Assembly (NCBI GenBank): GCA_963736575.1 | Contig: CAVTPD010000003.1 | Location: forward strand, 310,001 to 374,000 | Direction of reading: 5' to 3' | Source: CAVTPD01 sp963736575 | GTDB lineage: Bacteria > Bacteroidota > Bacteroidia > Cytophagales > JAAEPT01 | DNA: 64,000 nt | Shown here: positions 17,807 through 26,550 of the stretch, one piece after another | How positions within the stretch are numbered: position 1 is the first letter of the stretch | Layout: each line of letters opens with the position of its first letter | The notes under the pieces: generated by a model | The model's input: the letters and a program-made list of their open reading frames with translations, nothing else | Database searches by the model: none | What the model was told of the DNA's origin: nothing | Position numbers and translations under genes: made by a program

Positions 17807-18430
17807 TCAAACCACCTGCATTACAAAAAAATAAAAAAAACGGACGGACAGAATTAAAAACACTACGCCCAAAATCTTATCTAGCCTGCGCATATTTTTT
17901 TCATTTAGAATTTTAGAAAGACCATTAGCCGCATAGGCTTTAAGGGTATCCATTATTAAAATGGTTAAGACCAATCCTGCTGCAAAGTAATAGAAATCAG
18001 ACCCTTCGTAACCTTTTCTTAAGGCAACATTTCCCAACACCCCAATCCATAGCATTATAGAAAAGGGATTTATTAGGTTAATAGCTATGCCTTTTAAAAT
18101 ATAAGCCGGAAAAGATTTGTGTAATTGGTTCTGCCTATCCTCGAACTGTGCTTCTTTGCCAGACAAGCGCAAATAGTTAATGCCAATAGCGATTAAAACC
18201 AAACCCGCTGTTAATGAAAAAAGCCTATTAAACCATTGGGTTTCAAAAAACTGACTTAAGCCCAAATAAATAATCAGAATTAAAGCTATGTCACTAATCA
18301 TTACCCCAATAGTAAAACCAAAGGCACTAATAAACCCTTCGCGAATACCAACACCAATCATGTAAAAGAAAGAGGGGCCAATTAGAAGCATCAAGAAAAT
18401 TCCGTATTTCAGTCCTTCTACAAAAGGCAT
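17807..18430 (-). CDS. LysE/RhtB-family amino-acid exporter
   Basis: 207 aa with six predicted helices. The N-terminal LLIGPSFFYMIGVGIREGFI matches the LysE/RhtB start pattern (GP...G...G), followed by SAFGFTIGVMISDIALILII and a central INPFSIMLWIGVLG, the expected NP motif. The family exports amino acids or related amines. The ATG overlaps the stop of the GNAT-like gene by one base (TAATG), so they are translationally coupled. Long T runs (8 and 7) near the 3' end make the exact C-terminus uncertain; see the open frame noted downstream. Coupling to a GNAT-like gene opposite a BtaA-like gene is unusual. Confidence 0.85.
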   Translation of the reverse strand: MPFVEGLKYGIFLMLLIGPSFFYMIGVGIREGFISAFGFTIGVMISDIALILIIYLGLSQFFETQWFNRLFSLTAGLVLIAIGINYLRLSGKEAQFEDRQNQLHKSFPAYILKGIAINLINPFSIMLWIGVLGNVALRKGYEGSDFYYFAAGLVLTILIMDTLKAYAANGLSKILNEKNMRRLDKILGVVFLILSVRFFYFFVMQVV

Positions 18431-19608
18431 TAGACTTTGTATTTCAGCATAGAAGGTTTAATAAACTTCTCCGAAATACGTTTCAGTAGTTTCCAAAATA
18501 ATTTACGTAGAGGACTTAAATGCTCAGAATACACCATTAAATATTCAAAACAGGGTTCCCCACCACGCTGTCTTTTAAACTCGGCTGCACCACTGCTCAT
18601 ATTAAGGGTATAATTAAGTTCAATGGCTTGCTGCATTAATTTATAATTCATTAAACGGTACAAACCTTTGTCTTTAGGCAAAGTCTGGTCATAGCCAATA
18701 AAAGGCGTGGTAATTATGTTATTACAAGAAGATACCGCTTGCACTGCAGAAATACTGTTGTCTGCCTTGGCACATAAAAAATAATATTTTAATAGGCCAC
18801 TCTTGCTAGAAACATCTATAAAATCATCTGTATACAAAGGGTTCAGTTTAGAATATTTATTTATGTATAGATCTTTGTAATAGTCTTTGGCGGCACTCAA
18901 TTCTATTGGGTTTAAAGGCGCTACTCCTTCGTACCATTCGTATTCCTCGTTGGCTTCAGCAAATTTTTTATCTACTGTGTAGGGGCGTTTCTTTTTGTAC
19001 TTCTTTTTTTCTACATCCAACATGTATAATTGCCGGCAAACAATTGGTTCGTAGTAAAGGGCTTTTAAACCTTCAAACCAATTGGCATCTGTTTTCTCAT
19101 TTACAGAACGGAAAATAATACTATGGTTAGGAAAGTATTTAGTGAGTTCAAAGGTTATTTCCTTAAGATTGAAATCGGAAACATTGCCGTACAAATTGGT
19201 AGACAGAAAGAAGTTATTTACAAAAATAACACGGTCTGCCTTAATCATTTTTAACAAGCTTTTAACGACCGAAAAAGTATGCTTAGCAAATTGTTTATGA
19301 ACCGAAGAATACTTTTCATTTTTCAGAACTTCTTCTTTGGTATAATCTATAAACTGAGAAACAAAAGAAGCTAAATAAGTAATTCCTTCAATAGAAGTGT
19401 TGCCTTCTACAATGGGCAATACATTTTGTCTAAATTTTAACAAATAGAAGTTGTTATCGCTATTCTGCACATACTTAGAAGTTCCCTCCTTAATTAAGGG
19501 TACATAAAACTGTTTTAACAAATCACCTTGGTGTATGGTTTGCCAATTAAGTTGGTCTATATTTTTCCTGCTGAAAATCTCTACCTCCATATCCACTTGC
19601 TGCATCAT
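18430..19608 (-). CDS. GNAT/FemAB-like acyl- or aminoacyltransferase
   Basis: 392 aa. I recognise the C-terminal half as GNAT-like (Acetyltransf_6/FemAB type): YYFLCAKADNSISAVQAV, LYRLMNYKLMQQAIELNYTL, NMSSGAAEFKRQRGGEPCF and YLMVYSEHLSPLRKLFWKLL, where the G-x-FK-xxxG pattern matches the end of such domains. The N-terminal half is helical and alpha/beta, without known motifs. The substrate is unknown. It is coupled to the LysE gene and diverges from the BtaA-like gene 143 nt away. An amine-acylating role on the product of that gene is a hypothesis only. The start was set at the first ATG (MMQQVDMEVEIF); the second ATG is equally possible. Confidence 0.7.
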   Translation of the reverse strand: MMQQVDMEVEIFSRKNIDQLNWQTIHQGDLLKQFYVPLIKEGTSKYVQNSDNNFYLLKFRQNVLPIVEGNTSIEGITYLASFVSQFIDYTKEEVLKNEKYSSVHKQFAKHTFSVVKSLLKMIKADRVIFVNNFFLSTNLYGNVSDFNLKEITFELTKYFPNHSIIFRSVNEKTDANWFEGLKALYYEPIVCRQLYMLDVEKKKYKKKRPYTVDKKFAEANEEYEWYEGVAPLNPIELSAAKDYYKDLYINKYSKLNPLYTDDFIDVSSKSGLLKYYFLCAKADNSISAVQAVSSCNNIITTPFIGYDQTLPKDKGLYRLMNYKLMQQAIELNYTLNMSSGAAEFKRQRGGEPCFEYLMVYSEHLSPLRKLFWKLLKRISEKFIKPSMLKYKV

Positions 19609-19751
19609 AGTTGCAATATGCTCTATTTATGTTAACTGAATTATAACGGAATTTTAAGCATTGGTTCAAAACTGGCCTTCTCTGTTATCAATTCGTTAAT
19701 TCATTCTTTCATGTGTTTTAACATTAAAACTGCCAGTTAATTTTAAGGCCT

Positions 19752-20912
19752 ATGAAAAAGAAAATAGACGAACTGAAAGATAAGCTTTTCGGTAAAATAC
19801 ATTCCAACAACCTGATTTACAACACGTGTTGGGAAGACCCTAGAATTGATAGACAACTGCTAGAAATTGATTCTGAAAGCGATATGGTAATGATCACCAG
19901 TGCTGGCTGCAACGCATTGGATTATTTATTAGATTCCCCAAAAAGAATTAATTGTATAGATCTTAATTACCGTCAGAATGCGCTTTTAGAACTAAAAAAA
20001 GCCAACTTCTTAAAAGGCGATTGGGATGATTTATTCAAACTATTTGGCAGAGGCCACCACACAAAAGCCGAAAAATACTACAACCAGTCTATTAGACCCT
20101 ATTTACCGGGTTATGCCATAGAGTTTTGGGATGAAAAAATTTCGCTCTTTAATAAAAAAAGAAGAGGCTCATTCTATTTCTATGGTACTTCAGGAAGCTT
20201 TGCTTGGTTGTTCAACAAATACCTTTCTTCTAATAAAAAAACCCGCAAACTGGTAAATGCATTAATGCATTCAGAAACCTTAGAGGAACAAAATAAGGTT
20301 TACGAAGAACTAGAACCTCGCCTCTTAAACAAGATGGTAAACTGGTTAATGAACCGACATATTACCATGTCTCTGTTAGGTGTTCCTAGGGCTCAAAGAC
20401 AGTTAATATTAGATAAGTTTCCTAAAGGGGGCGTATCAGAATTTATTAAAGAAAGTCTAAAGCACATTTTTACCAATCTAGATATTAAAGACAACTATTT
20501 CTGGTATTTGTATACACACGGTAATTATACGCAAAGATGCTCACCAGAATATCTAAAACAAGATAACTTTGAAAAACTACAAGCCAATGTCTTGCGTTTA
20601 AACATAAACACCAATTCTATTAGTGGCTTTTTAACGGAAAACCCGGGCAAATACAGCCATTATATTTTACTAGATCACCAAGATTGGTTGGCTTTCTATA
20701 AACCCGAAGCTTTAGAAGAAGAATGGAAATTGATTTTAGAAAACAGTAAACCTGGCACTAAAATCTTATTGCGTTCTGCCGCTCCTGAAATTAATTTCTT
20801 CCCAGATTTTATTAAAGACAAAGTAGATTTTAAGCAAGAACTTACAGATAAACTACACCAAAAAGACCGCGTAGGAACTTATGGATGTACATATTTGGCG
20901 GTAGTTAAATAA
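19752..20912 (+). CDS. DUF3419/BtaA-like S-adenosylmethionine:diacylglycerol 3-amino-3-carboxypropyltransferase
   Basis: 386 aa. The N-terminal block LIYNTCWEDPRIDRQLLEID, then MVMITSAGCNALDYLLDSP and INCIDLNYRQNALLELK, is diagnostic of DUF3419. It covers the SAM-binding site of BtaA, which transfers 3-amino-3-carboxypropyl from SAM to diacylglycerol and makes diacylglyceryl homoserine. Later blocks are FYGTSGSFAWLFNKY, NRHITMSLLGVPRAQRQLI and ISGFLTENPGKYSHYILLDH, consistent with the methyltransferase-like fold. BtaB, the N-methyltransferase that would complete DGTS, is not adjacent. The gene is monocistronic and ends at a long palindromic terminator. The enzyme family is clear; the final lipid is not. 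Confidence 0.85.
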   Translation: MKKKIDELKDKLFGKIHSNNLIYNTCWEDPRIDRQLLEIDSESDMVMITSAGCNALDYLLDSPKRINCIDLNYRQNALLELKKANFLKGDWDDLFKLFGRGHHTKAEKYYNQSIRPYLPGYAIEFWDEKISLFNKKRRGSFYFYGTSGSFAWLFNKYLSSNKKTRKLVNALMHSETLEEQNKVYEELEPRLLNKMVNWLMNRHITMSLLGVPRAQRQLILDKFPKGGVSEFIKESLKHIFTNLDIKDNYFWYLYTHGNYTQRCSPEYLKQDNFEKLQANVLRLNINTNSISGFLTENPGKYSHYILLDHQDWLAFYKPEALEEEWKLILENSKPGTKILLRSAAPEINFFPDFIKDKVDFKQELTDKLHQKDRVGTYGCTYLAVVK

Positions 20913-20921
20913 CTTTTTATT

Positions 20922-20959
20922 AATACTTTCTGATGGTTTTAAAACCTTCGGAAAGTATT
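20922..20959. terminator. Long palindromic bidirectional terminator
   Basis: A 38-nt near-perfect inverted repeat: AATACTTTC (20922-20930) pairs with GAAAGTATT (20951-20959), and the inner arms meet at GGTTTTAAAACC, with one T:T mismatch. It lies between convergent genes and overlaps the stop codon of the minus-strand lipoprotein gene by two bases. Confidence 0.65.
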
Positions 20960-21428
20960 ATTCTGAAACTATGATTGCTCTAGAATCTCTTTCATCGGGC
21001 CAATTAAATATAAAATCTTTATTGCCATAATTAATTGGTGATGCAGATGTTAGAAAAGTTTCTGTAACAACAGGATAAGTTGTCTCCTTGTCAACAATCA
21101 CTGTTTTTGTATAAGTTACCTCAAACTTCATATATAATTTACAATCTGTATATACAGCTTCTCTAAACTCCATTACTACAGAATCATTTTTTACCCATTT
21201 CTTATCTTCAAAATCCTGGTATTGAGTTAATGTTTCTTGTTCAAGTGGATAATAAACATAGCCAGTCATTCTAAAGTCTTTAATATTAGGATCATAATTA
21301 TTCTTAAAAATGAATCTAGTAGTAAATTTATCTTTTTCAGATTTAGGAAAACCTTCTTGCTCTTTTTGACAGGCAAGATTAAAAAGAGAAACACCAAGAA
21401 TAAGTAGAATTGCTTTTGCTTTTATCAT
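20958..21428 (-). CDS. Hypothetical lipoprotein
   Basis: 156 aa. A lipoprotein signal peptide ends in a clear lipobox (SLFNLACQKEQEG; Cys20). The mature part is beta-rich with alternating charged and aromatic residues (KFTTRFIFKNNYDPNIKDF, FKVTYTKT-type strands, INYGNKDFIFNWPDERD). I recognise no domain. It is convergent with the BtaA-like gene, sharing the palindromic terminator, and divergent from a small leucine-rich ORF. Function unknown. Confidence 0.75.
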   Translation of the reverse strand: MIKAKAILLILGVSLFNLACQKEQEGFPKSEKDKFTTRFIFKNNYDPNIKDFRMTGYVYYPLEQETLTQYQDFEDKKWVKNDSVVMEFREAVYTDCKLYMKFEVTYTKTVIVDKETTYPVVTETFLTSASPINYGNKDFIFNWPDERDSRAIIVSE

Positions 21429-21506
21429 GATTCTTCAAATATAGTTAAACACCGAAGTGTAAGACAACTGACAGCTTAATAAAATGTTGCTTTTTAGCTT
21501 TGTTAA

Positions 21507-21704
21507 ATGAACAACATACATGGCCCTCTTAAAATTCTACAATTATTATTCAAAATTTCTAGTTTAGAATACCGTTTAGAACAAGTTTTTGGGTGCATAA
21601 CACTAGAGCAAATAGAAAGTTTACAGTTAGAGTTACTGTATTTAAGAAAGGAGCTTAAAAATGAAGAGGATTTACTTAATCAAACCGAAGCTGAAACTGA
21701 ATAA
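21507..21704 (+). CDS. Small leucine-rich coiled-coil protein, hypothetical
   Basis: 65 aa. From residue about 15 the sequence is helical with heptad-like leucines (LEYRLEQVF, LEQIESLQLELLYLRKELKN), ending in an acidic tail. A TAGCTTTG box matching the -7 consensus TAnnTTTG lies about 9 nt before the ATG, which would make the transcript nearly leaderless. The last 29 nt overlap the end of the convergent porin gene. Composition fits a real protein, but there is no family match. Confidence 0.45.
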   Translation: MNNIHGPLKILQLLFKISSLEYRLEQVFGCITLEQIESLQLELLYLRKELKNEEDLLNQTEAETE

Positions 21705-22950
21705 CCCACTGGCCTTTTTTATCTGTTTCAGCTTTTGCACTATTAACAGTTTTAAAAATTGGTCGGTTTTGATAACCCAAAGTTAGTTTCGTTCTAAAAT
21801 TATTTAAGTACCAGTTTACACCTCCTTCATAAACCAATACATTTTGGTCTAGCGCTTGAAAATCTGAATTCTGAAAACCTAAATACGGTTGAAGATCGCT
21901 TACAAAACCTTTTTCCTTAGGCAACAAATAACCTAACTGAAGATATACCGTTTGTCCTGTCCCTACCGAAGGAAATAAATTACCACTTCCGTTTAAAGAA
22001 ACTTTTGCATTTTGTGCCTGCGCCGGATTGTTAGTATTCAGCATTCGCAAATAGTCTTTTCCGAAGTTGTAATTAAAATAGGCTACATAAAATGTAACAA
22101 CCCCGGCCCTGCCTTTATTCAGACTTTCTTCGTAAAACAAATCTACCGCCAGTTGTAACATATTTTCATACACCAAAGAAGAATCTAGGGCAGACAAATG
22201 ATTCATGCCTTTGGCCTTATATTCGAAACCAGTGCCTAGCATTAACAACTTCTTTTCCCCTAAATAAGTAGCTCTGTGGTAAGGCGAGTTAATATTTTCT
22301 TTATCAAAAAAAGACCACTTAAAATACCCGTTATAATTTAAAGCGTTGGGATAATAAGAAAAATTACTCACTTCTACTTTTGGGATAGCCTCCTTAGAAA
22401 ATTCAGACTGAATCATAAACCGATAATCTAAACGACTAAACACTCTACCTTTAAAATGGACTCCCAGACGTCTTAATAAGTGGTCGGTAAGGTTAACGCT
22501 AGCAATTGCTGGCAAAGGCACGTCTAGGGTTAATAAACGAGAAGTACTGGGTGCGGAATACCTAGACAGGCCCCTCCATAAAGATTTACCAGCACCAATA
22601 TGTAGTTTTTCGCTAAAACGGTATTCTCCGTAAGCATCTAACAAAGCAATTGTTCCGTTAGGGTTAGACGCTTGATTTAGGTTATTACCACCCACTTGCA
22701 AATAGTAATGCACCTTTTTACTTAATAAGCCGCTAATACCAAAACGGTACCTTCTTAAGGAAAAATCTATAGTTTGGGTTATTTCTTGATTATTTACTAC
22801 GGAACCAGAATTGTAATCTAGGCTTCTGGCCCATGGTTGAATGGTGCCAAAAAAGTTAATGTTTTCAGGAAGAAAAGATATTTTCTCTGCCTCTTGCGCC
22901 CACAACTGAAACGTAATTAATAGAAGTAAAAAGGGGATACTTCTTTTCAT
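21676..22950 (-). CDS. Outer-membrane porin, OprO/OprP-like beta-barrel
   Basis: 424 aa. Signal peptide at residues 1-18 (LLLITFQLWAQ). The mature protein is a chain of amphipathic strands: IDFSLRRYRFGISGLLSKKV and HYYLQVGGNN near the start, as in phosphate-selective porin O/P-like proteins, GEYRFSEKLHIGAGKSLW, FKGRVFSRLDYRFMIQSEFS, and a final strand WVIQFQLRFD with a terminal aromatic pattern. It should be a passive or selective channel; phosphate selectivity is not shown. It has its own transcript, downstream of the terminator that ends the secA run. Confidence 0.75.
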   Translation of the reverse strand: MKRSIPFLLLLITFQLWAQEAEKISFLPENINFFGTIQPWARSLDYNSGSVVNNQEITQTIDFSLRRYRFGISGLLSKKVHYYLQVGGNNLNQASNPNGTIALLDAYGEYRFSEKLHIGAGKSLWRGLSRYSAPSTSRLLTLDVPLPAIASVNLTDHLLRRLGVHFKGRVFSRLDYRFMIQSEFSKEAIPKVEVSNFSYYPNALNYNGYFKWSFFDKENINSPYHRATYLGEKKLLMLGTGFEYKAKGMNHLSALDSSLVYENMLQLAVDLFYEESLNKGRAGVVTFYVAYFNYNFGKDYLRMLNTNNPAQAQNAKVSLNGSGNLFPSVGTGQTVYLQLGYLLPKEKGFVSDLQPYLGFQNSDFQALDQNVLVYEGGVNWYLNNFRTKLTLGYQNRPIFKTVNSAKAETDKKGQWVIQFQLRFD

Positions 22951-22980
22951 GATTTCAGCCTAAGTTAGCTTAAAAAAAGA

Positions 22981-23000
22981 AAAAGGGCCGAAGCCCTTTT
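22981..23000 (-). terminator. Intrinsic terminator of the secA-OmpA run, UUCG tetraloop
   Basis: On the minus strand AAAAGGGC-TTCG-GCCCTTTT forms a stable stem with a UUCG loop, followed by a T-rich tract (plus strand A run 22972-22980). It lies 5 nt after the OmpA-family stop codon. Confidence 0.85.
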
Positions 23001-23005
23001 CAATA

Positions 23006-25156
23006 TTATTTACCTATAATGGTGAATTCTACCCGTCGGTTAAGGGCTCTACCTTCTTCCGTTTTATTGTCAGCAATTGGTTTATCAAAACCGTAACCTT
23101 CATACGTTAGGCGGTCTTTAGAAATTCCTTTAGATGCTAAATAATTAACTACGGCTTCCGCGCGGTCTTTAGACAGTTGTTTGTTTAGTTTTTCACTACC
23201 CTGATTATCGGTATGTCCACCAACTTCAATTTTCACATTTCCATGCTTCATTAAGAATTCTGCTACAACATTTAAATTTGCATAAGACTCTTGTTTTAAA
23301 GTTGCTTTAGCTAATTCGAACTGAATATTCTTCAACACTACAGACTGACCAATTTCAATTGGTACAAAATACAGTTGTTTAGAAATCTTCATTTTAGAAG
23401 TTTCACCTACAAGGTTTACAGAGTCAGATTCATCAATATAACCGTTGGGTTCAATTTTAATTTTATAAAGCGAATCTAATGGAAGACGTATTACTACTTC
23501 GTTATTTGAAGTATCTCTTTTCCCATATTTATACGCTTTATACAATTTATCATTGATAAACATGGTAATTGCCACAGTAGTGTCAATTGACTTCTGTGTG
23601 CTTTTATTGAATAGCGCATACGTTACATACGCATTCATGTCTGGTAGTTTTTCTATATAAAGGTTTTTGTCAATTTCTAAGTATTCTTCTTTGTCCGATA
23701 AATCTAAGGTTAAAGGAAAAGATTTATAACCCGGTTTATTGGCCTCCAATACAAATGAATCACCAAGAGCTACTTTAAATTGGAAAGTACCATCGTACTT
23801 AATGCTAGCACTGTCATAAGGTAACCCATTTAATGTAATGTACATTTGACCATAAGGATTGGTCATAGTAGAGTCTGTTTTCTTATTTATTACTTTACCT
23901 TTTAGTAACGCATAAGAAAGTGGAAGTACATTTAGATTTAATTTTTGGTGATAATGCTCATATTTTTCTGCCAAATTAACATCTACCGGTACATCAATAA
24001 AGTTTTCTACTTGCGCTCTTACTCTATAATGTTCTCCTAAGGGCAATTGAAATTGAAAGCTCATATCACCATCATTAGTATACAAACTATCTGGTGTAAT
24101 TACCCATTCAGAAATAACCGAACCTACCGTAAGGCTATCTGTTTTACCTGAATACTGCTCAACAATTAATTTAAATTCTTTTTGGGGCATAACTGTATTT
24201 TTTAAACCATTCATTACATGGCCTTCAAATTGCACCCAAGGTTCGTCTTCAAACAAACGAACTCTGTAAATATCAATATTCCCTTTTTTCCCTCTATCTG
24301 AAGCAAAAAGAGCAATATCTTCTTTTTCGTTAAGACTTAAATAACCGTCCCAAGCATTAAAATCATTAATGGTATCTGAAGACAACGCAATTGGCCCACT
24401 CCATCTTCTATAAGTATCATCAAGTCTATAGGTTTCATAGATTTGATAAGTGCCATCTTCCGTTGCTTTTGCAGCAAAGTATAAATGTTTGTTGTCACTA
24501 GCCATAAATGGACTAATAGCAGATTTACCTATTTTGGTTTTAATTATTTTAGGTCTTTTCCATTTACCGTGTTTTTTTACGCTTACATAAATCTCGTTTC
24601 TTGGAGATCCATATACTCTAGATGCACTCATGAATATCACGTTTCCGTCATTATTCATCATGTAGTCTACTGTTAACCCTTCGTTTATATGTCTCGTTTT
24701 AAAATCTAACGCTTCTGGTTCAGCCCATTTGTCGCCATCGTGAGAAACTACTGAAATTCCTCTTTGTTTCCATTTGCCACTTTTGGTATAGATACCATTA
24801 ATTAAAATAGATTTACCGTGATCATAAACACCATAAATGGCATTGTAACGAGTTCTGTTTATAGCATCTGGTAAACGCTCTGCATAAGTCCATGTTCCGT
24901 CTTTTTGAAGGTGTGACCACCAAATATCTTGACTACCAGTTGTTCCCCATTTATTGCTTGGATGATTTACTCTAATAAAGAATAGTGTAGAATCATTTTC
25001 CGTTAATATTGGCTTTATTTCTGTGTACTCACTATTTACAGCATCGCTTAAAGCTTGTGGCAAAAACGGAGTCTGTGCATTTGATAAGAAAGGTAAAATT
25101 GTACACCCCACTAATGCTACCAAGCAAGCAATTTTTCTTAAAAACACATTAATCAT
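23006..25156 (-). CDS. OmpA-family protein with PD40-like propeller and carboxypeptidase-regulatory-like domains (PorE-like layout)
   Basis: 716 aa, signal peptide at 1-28. Residues about 40-300 contain repeated PD40-type blades (NDSTLFFIRV, DIWWSHL, NVIFMSASRVYG, KHLYFAAKA, DIALFASDRGKKGNIDIYRV). Two or three beta-sandwich CRD-like domains follow (about 310-590; YALLKGKVINKKTDS and GDSFVLEANKPGYKSFPL). The C-terminal OmpA domain (about 605-716) has NIQFELAKATLKQESYANL, GGHTDNQGSEKLNKQLSKDR and GRALNRRVEFTI, with the Asp and Arg that bind diaminopimelate in peptidoglycan. This layout resembles T9SS PorE without its TPR part. The start overlaps the DUF5723 gene by 8 nt, so coupling is likely. 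Confidence 0.85.
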   Translation of the reverse strand: MINVFLRKIACLVALVGCTILPFLSNAQTPFLPQALSDAVNSEYTEIKPILTENDSTLFFIRVNHPSNKWGTTGSQDIWWSHLQKDGTWTYAERLPDAINRTRYNAIYGVYDHGKSILINGIYTKSGKWKQRGISVVSHDGDKWAEPEALDFKTRHINEGLTVDYMMNNDGNVIFMSASRVYGSPRNEIYVSVKKHGKWKRPKIIKTKIGKSAISPFMASDNKHLYFAAKATEDGTYQIYETYRLDDTYRRWSGPIALSSDTINDFNAWDGYLSLNEKEDIALFASDRGKKGNIDIYRVRLFEDEPWVQFEGHVMNGLKNTVMPQKEFKLIVEQYSGKTDSLTVGSVISEWVITPDSLYTNDGDMSFQFQLPLGEHYRVRAQVENFIDVPVDVNLAEKYEHYHQKLNLNVLPLSYALLKGKVINKKTDSTMTNPYGQMYITLNGLPYDSASIKYDGTFQFKVALGDSFVLEANKPGYKSFPLTLDLSDKEEYLEIDKNLYIEKLPDMNAYVTYALFNKSTQKSIDTTVAITMFINDKLYKAYKYGKRDTSNNEVVIRLPLDSLYKIKIEPNGYIDESDSVNLVGETSKMKISKQLYFVPIEIGQSVVLKNIQFELAKATLKQESYANLNVVAEFLMKHGNVKIEVGGHTDNQGSEKLNKQLSKDRAEAVVNYLASKGISKDRLTYEGYGFDKPIADNKTEEGRALNRRVEFTIIGK

Positions 25157-26549
25157 TGTCTATAGGTATTTGTTCTTGTACGTGAATATTTCCGAAAATG
25201 AGGTTAACCCCAAAACGAAAGTTAAAATAATTTGTGGTATATGGAACTACTGCGCCGTCTATTTTTGCCAGATTAAATAAGCCGTCTAATTTATCTGTAG
25301 CTATATATATTTGTACTGGCTTAATATTCAGTGCAAAAGCCATACCTAAGTTTAATAATTCATTATTCTGAAAACTATTGCTTATGGCTAAATTAAAGAT
25401 TCTACCAAATTCGTGATAAATCCCTACGGAAACTAATGGCCTAAAGCCTGCGTAATTATTGAATTGCAGTAATAAATTAGCATACGTTCTTCTGGCGAAT
25501 CTATATCTACCGCTAATATTAACCTTATAATTTAAAGCCGAGGTATATGCTTTATAGGATTTTTTAAATTTAAACGCTTCTGATAAACTATCGATGTCTG
25601 TTCCTACATCCTGATCAGAATCATTTAACTGTTCTGCAAGATCTATGCCTACATAGGAAGTATCTCCGTTAAAATTATAGTTTATAACTTCATCTCGCCA
25701 TCGTATAAAACCCAAATCAACTACAGACGCGCTAATTTCTAATCTTTCATTAACTTTATAAGTAGCCCCAAAATCTACTGCAAAACCCATGTTTTTAGTA
25801 TTCCAATAACTCCCTCCTTTATCATACTTTTCACCAGTAGTATCTACCCCAGAAGTATGTACAACCCCATCAATAAAAGCTGTTTGTCTAAAAATTACAG
25901 AATCATCTTTTATTTCATTTTTCTCTACATTGTAGTTAATGCTTTTTACAGAGGTTTTTACATTTGCAATACCAAATAACAACTTAGGTTTCACTGACCA
26001 ATTCCATTTTTCGCCTGTATGTAAAAGTCCTACGCCAAATTCACGGTAGTAGGTGGTGTTTATGGCTAATTCAGACAAATCTATTGGTTGGCCAATAAAT
26101 TGTTCATTACCATCGGTTACCAACTCTGCAAATTCTTTAGGGTATCTAAAAGAAGAACTTACTCTATCCGAAACATTCAAGGACCAAAAAAAGTCTGTTC
26201 CGGTTCTAAATCGTACAGATATTAAATCAACTGCTGCACCAAAATTCACATAATTTTTTTTCCTTAAATCTGAATTGGAAACAATTAAATCTTCATCAAA
26301 AAATAGTTTTCCATCACTTTCATAAGTAGTGGACTCTAGATTATGATGTTCAATAAAACCATAACCGCTAATGGAAGAAAGTGCAGGAACACCTATATGT
26401 AATTTATACTGTGGCACTGCCATTGGGTTAGAATAAGATGCTTGATACACATTATCCATCATGTACAAAGTATTTTCAGTTTGTGCAAAACCTTTTATGC
26501 CACACACCGCTAAAAATATCAAAAACAATAAAAACTGGCTCTTCCCCAT
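25149..26549 (-). CDS. DUF5723-family outer-membrane beta-barrel protein
   Basis: 466 aa with a signal peptide at about 1-22. The rest is a beta-barrel-like succession of strands and turns: NVYQASYSNPMAVPQYKLHI, GYGFIEHHNLES, DLRKKNYVNFGAAVDLISVR, LSASSVVDLG-type strands with GFIRWRDEVINYNF, and a final segment FRFGVNLIFGNIH. The NxxxNPA/HIG... opening matches DUF5723 proteins, which are OM barrels loosely resembling PorP/SprF. It lies 1 nt after the lipoprotein gene and overlaps the OmpA-family gene, so the three products probably form one envelope complex. Function unknown. Confidence 0.75.
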   Translation of the reverse strand: MGKSQFLLFLIFLAVCGIKGFAQTENTLYMMDNVYQASYSNPMAVPQYKLHIGVPALSSISGYGFIEHHNLESTTYESDGKLFFDEDLIVSNSDLRKKNYVNFGAAVDLISVRFRTGTDFFWSLNVSDRVSSSFRYPKEFAELVTDGNEQFIGQPIDLSELAINTTYYREFGVGLLHTGEKWNWSVKPKLLFGIANVKTSVKSINYNVEKNEIKDDSVIFRQTAFIDGVVHTSGVDTTGEKYDKGGSYWNTKNMGFAVDFGATYKVNERLEISASVVDLGFIRWRDEVINYNFNGDTSYVGIDLAEQLNDSDQDVGTDIDSLSEAFKFKKSYKAYTSALNYKVNISGRYRFARRTYANLLLQFNNYAGFRPLVSVGIYHEFGRIFNLAISNSFQNNELLNLGMAFALNIKPVQIYIATDKLDGLFNLAKIDGAVVPYTTNYFNFRFGVNLIFGNIHVQEQIPIDND

Positions 26550-26550
26550 T

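Noticed and set aside
17807..20912. Polymorphic toxin or antiphage island
   Set aside because: The LysE, GNAT-like and BtaA-like genes fit lipid or amine metabolism; no nuclease, helicase or phage-defence domains are present.
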